Shown here: one piece after another, positions 5,256-7,314 of the stretch | Numbering within the stretch: position 1 is the first letter of the stretch | How the letters are laid out: each line of letters opens with the position of its first letter | Assembly: GCA_903871865.1 (NCBI GenBank) | Contig: CAIQIL010000505.1 | Location: forward strand, 1-7,314 | DNA: 7,314 nt | Direction: 5' to 3' | DNA from: an uncultured Burkholderiales bacterium | GTDB taxonomy: Bacteria > Pseudomonadota > Gammaproteobacteria > Burkholderiales > Burkholderiaceae_C | Position numbers and translations under genes: made by a program | Notes under the pieces: generated by a model | The model's database searches: none | Told to the model about the DNA's origin: nothing | What the model saw: the letters and a program-made list of their open reading frames with translations, nothing else

Positions 5256-6860
5256 TCACCTGGCACCCGGGATCGGGGTGTTCAGGTAGGGGAAGGCGTT
5301 CGGGAAGGAGGCGTTGCGTGCGCGCACGCCGTCCACCAGGTCCACGCCGGCGTTGGGGTCCGTGGTCTGACTGCCGCAAGCCATGGCGCTGTTGAAGCCG
5401 CACAGCTTGCCGGTGACCACGCGCAGCGAGATGTCCACCACGTCGTCGATCGGACGGCGGCCGTTGGGGAAGCCGCTGTAGTCCACACCCGGGTTGGGCG
5501 AAGGCGTGTCCGAGACGGTCGGGTAAGCGACGCCCAGAACGCCCAGCGGGTTCTGCATCGACACCGGACGTGGCGCAAACATGCCGGTGGTCGTGGTGTT
5601 CAGGCGCAGCATCTCGGCCAGTGCCGGGCTGGCGTTGGCAGACTTGTTGAGCGTCGGGATGCCCGTCAGGAAGATGGTCGCAATGTCGTTGCGCGGTGTG
5701 CTCGGCACGGCCAAGCCAAAGAGCGCATTCAACAAGCCAGGCAGCGTGGGCGTGAGCACATAGGGCGCGAAGTTGGACGCATCGTTGGCGGGCTTGGACG
5801 CGTTGAATTTGTCTTTGTCCTTCAGGCCGATGACCACCTCGTTGACCAAAGGCATGCCCAGTCGCGACACCTGCACCCAGGCGCCACCGGCGTTGTCATT
5901 GGCTTGCAGGCCAGAGGCGGGCTTGCCGTTGAGCAAGCGGGCCTGGCGCAGGCTGGCCGAGGTCCAGCCACCGATGACAGGGTCAGAGCCCGCCGTCAGG
6001 CAGCCCTTGTTGATTTCAATGGCCAGGGAGGTGACGTTCTTGTCCGTCAGTTCGCCGAACTCGAAAGCATCTGAGCTGCCATTGAAAGCATAGGCATTCT
6101 GCTCGGTCACGATGGCGCTGGCCGGTGCATTGACCAGGTCGAAAATGCGGCCCAGGTTCACCGAAAACGCTTCTTTGCGCTGGCCCACGAACACCTGACC
6201 GGTGCAGGCGGTGCCGTTGGGTGCGGTGAAGCTGATCGGGTACACGTACTGGCCAGCGTAGGCTTCGTAGGAAGCCTGGTTGCCCAGTGTTTTGGTGCCG
6301 ACGTAGTCGATGGGCTTGGTGAAGGTCGACATGCTGCCCGACTTCACCTGAACGCGTCGGCTGGCATCGCTGCGGCGAGGACCGAAGACGGCGGTGACCT
6401 CGTAGGTTTCATCGAAGCTGAGGTTGGCCGCGGTTGCACCGTTGGAGCCAGCCACCGGGCCGATGGCGCGCAGGGGGATCGACAGGCCGCCCACCGTCTG
6501 GCCTGCACCGTTGTTCTTCAGGGTGTTCTTGAAGCGGAACTGGAAGGTCACGTCTTCCACACCGTCGCCGTTGTTGTCGATGTGGATCTCGTACAACGCA
6601 TTCGGGTCCAGCGCGAAATAGTTGGGGCCGCCGTAGGCATCCTGCAGGGGCAGGTAGTTGGCGATCAAGGTCACGAAGCCGGTGCGGGCCGGATCGTAGC
6701 TGTTGAACATGTAGAAGTCCGTGCCATCCACCTTCGGGCTGGTGGTGATGAACGGCGCCTCTCGGTGGCTGGAGGCCCATGCAGGCGACAGCGCCGCACA
6801 GGAGGCGATGGCTGCCGCAGCGAGGGCGGTGCGGGTGGCAAAACGGGACATCGTCGGCAT
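5256..6860 (-). CDS. Secreted DUF4331 family protein
   Basis: A 534-residue exported protein. The signal peptide (MPTMSRFATRTA, then an Ala-rich core) is expected to be cleaved after AWA (residue 29), and the mature chain starts SSHREAPFI, a hallmark of DUF4331. Further family features are DGTDFYMFNSYDP, IANYLPLQDAYGGPNYFALDP, EIHIDNNGDGVEDVTFQFRF and, near the C-terminus, GRRPIDDVVDISLRVV. D95-D103 (DNNGDGVED) forms an acidic loop of DxNxDG type, likely to bind calcium. The biochemical function of the family is unknown to me. The start is set by AAGGA (6871-6867), six bases before the ATG at 6858-6860; the open frame extends to 7031 but that part lacks coding character and would bury the signal peptide. 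It heads the run DUF4331 - lipoprotein - TPR - HupE/UreJ-like. Length is within the usual range for the family. Confidence 0.9.
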   Translation of the reverse strand: MPTMSRFATRTALAAAAIASCAALSPAWASSHREAPFITTSPKVDGTDFYMFNSYDPARTGFVTLIANYLPLQDAYGGPNYFALDPNALYEIHIDNNGDGVEDVTFQFRFKNTLKNNGAGQTVGGLSIPLRAIGPVAGSNGATAANLSFDETYEVTAVFGPRRSDASRRVQVKSGSMSTFTKPIDYVGTKTLGNQASYEAYAGQYVYPISFTAPNGTACTGQVFVGQRKEAFSVNLGRIFDLVNAPASAIVTEQNAYAFNGSSDAFEFGELTDKNVTSLAIEINKGCLTAGSDPVIGGWTSASLRQARLLNGKPASGLQANDNAGGAWVQVSRLGMPLVNEVVIGLKDKDKFNASKPANDASNFAPYVLTPTLPGLLNALFGLAVPSTPRNDIATIFLTGIPTLNKSANASPALAEMLRLNTTTTGMFAPRPVSMQNPLGVLGVAYPTVSDTPSPNPGVDYSGFPNGRRPIDDVVDISLRVVTGKLCGFNSAMACGSQTTDPNAGVDLVDGVRARNASFPNAFPYLNTPIPGAR

Positions 6861-7097
6861 GTTGGGTCCTTGGTGTGTGGGCTGAAGCGCTTGCGACATG
6901 GCAGCGCCTGATTCCTGTACGCAGCCCAAGCCGTGTCGGATGCCTGTCCTGATGCCCTTGCGTGCAAAAGGGTCGTGTGAGGCCGCCAAGGGCAGCAAAT
7001 GACATGAAAAACCCCTTTGAGGGTGTGACAATCACGCCATGTGAACAAACAGGGCCCAGATCGCGCATGCCGCGACCCGAAGGGCATAGCGCGACAC
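6861..7097. other. Divergent intergenic region between the DUF4331 gene and the substrate-binding protein gene
   Basis: No gene is supported in these 237 nt. Toward the DUF4331 gene there is a structured leader: GGGCTG (6879-6884) is complementary to CAGCCC (6922-6927), with GCGCT (6887-6891) and AGCGC (6903-6907) nested inside, ending eight bases before the ribosome binding site. A candidate minus-strand promoter lies at 7004-7031. GTGA (7025-7028) and TCAC (7032-7035) form a small inverted repeat over its -35 box, a possible operator. No convincing plus-strand promoter was found. Confidence 0.5.
7004..7031 (-). promoter_or_regulatory. Candidate sigma-70-type promoter for the DUF4331 gene
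   Basis: On the minus strand TTGTCA (7031-7026) matches TTGACA at five of six positions and TTTCAT (7009-7004) matches TATAAT at four of six, with a 16-base spacer. Transcription would begin near 6997, giving a leader of about 137 nt before the ATG at 6860. Confidence 0.38.
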
Positions 7098-7314
7098 ATG
7101 AATCGACGAGACCTGTTGCTGGGAGGCGCCGGGGCCAGTTGCCGGTGGTTGACGCCACTGGGCGGACTGGCCGCTTGCAGTGCCGATGTGCCTGCATTGC
7201 GCGTGGCCCTCAACGGCTGGATCGGCTACTCACCGTTCTTCCTGGCGCAAGACCTGGGGCATGTGCCCGAATCTGCGGTGCGGCTGCTGGAGTTCCCCTC
7301 CAACACCGCCAGCA
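7098..7314 (+). CDS. ABC transporter substrate-binding lipoprotein, SsuA/TauA/NrtA class, N-terminal part
   Basis: The first 72 codons of a gene that runs off the window. It begins MNRRDLLLGGAG, a twin-arginine (Tat) export signal, and has a lipobox LAAC with the lipidated Cys at residue 27, so the protein is probably exported folded and anchored in a membrane. The mature start, LRVALNGWIGYSPFFLAQDLG, then AVRLLEFPSNTAS, fits the periplasmic-binding fold of the nitrate, sulfonate and taurine transporter class, where the first strand and helix contact the ligand. The ligand cannot be read from this part. The h-region is unusual in containing Arg-Trp (16-17). The ribosome binding site is weak: GAAGGG (7079-7084) lies 13 bases from the ATG. 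An in-frame GTG at 7041 is possible but would push the Tat motif inward. Transcribed divergently from the DUF4331 gene; no functional link is evident. Confidence 0.8.
   Translation, partial: MNRRDLLLGGAGASCRWLTPLGGLAACSADVPALRVALNGWIGYSPFFLAQDLGHVPESAVRLLEFPSNTAS

Noticed and set aside
7005..7020. Short stem followed by five T on the minus strand as a terminator
   Set aside because: The stem is only about four pairs, and no minus-strand gene ends there; the site lies inside the candidate DUF4331 promoter.
6861..7031. Extension of the DUF4331 frame upstream to 7031 (57 extra codons)
   Set aside because: The extension would bury the signal peptide, lacks family similarity and overlaps the candidate promoter; the ATG at 6860 has a well-placed ribosome binding site.
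1..7314. CRISPR arrays, tRNA/rRNA genes, insertion sequences, phage or toxin-antitoxin genes
   Set aside because: No regularly spaced repeats, transposase motifs or structural RNA signatures were seen on either strand.

Overview
This 7.3-kb, GC-rich window looks like chromosome of a betaproteobacterium, most likely Burkholderiales (Comamonadaceae, Leptothrix or Aquabacterium-like). That assignment is inferred from codon use, from the style of ThyA and dihydrofolate reductase, and from the accessory families present (DUF4337, DUF4331, a HupE/UreJ-like protein). No tRNA, rRNA, CRISPR array, insertion sequence or phage gene was seen.

Left part, + strand (1-2319). The window opens inside thyA (thymidylate synthase, C-terminal part). 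Its stop codon overlaps by one base the start of folA (dihydrofolate reductase), so the two enzymes of the dTMP/tetrahydrofolate cycle form a coupled pair. As written, thyA is broken by one extra C in an eight-C run. Next comes a DUF4337 membrane protein with a His-rich tail, then a hairpin-rich 185-nt intergenic region, then a small outer-membrane beta-barrel protein with its own probable promoter.

Middle and right part, - strand (7031 down to 2348). Four genes run in one direction: a secreted DUF4331 protein, a small lipoprotein 22 nt downstream, a secreted TPR-repeat protein, and a HupE/UreJ-like membrane protein whose GTG start overlaps the TPR stop codon (GTGA). A pair of terminator-like hairpins lies between the lipoprotein and TPR genes. 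The HupE/UreJ-like gene is split by a one-base loss near 3090-3105. All four products appear to be exported or membrane-bound. DUF4331 and the HupE/UreJ-like protein each carry a DxNxDG acidic loop of the calcium-binding type. This cluster is the best candidate in the window for an uncharacterised cell-envelope system, perhaps linked to metal ions; that function is inference.

Right edge. A divergent + strand gene starts at 7098 and runs off the end. It encodes the N-terminus of a Tat-type, lipid-anchored substrate-binding protein of the SsuA/TauA/NrtA class. The 237-nt divergent intergenic region carries a plausible promoter and a structured leader for the DUF4331 gene.

Two single-base frameshifts in otherwise well-conserved genes within about 3 kb make indel errors in the assembly at least as likely as real mutations.
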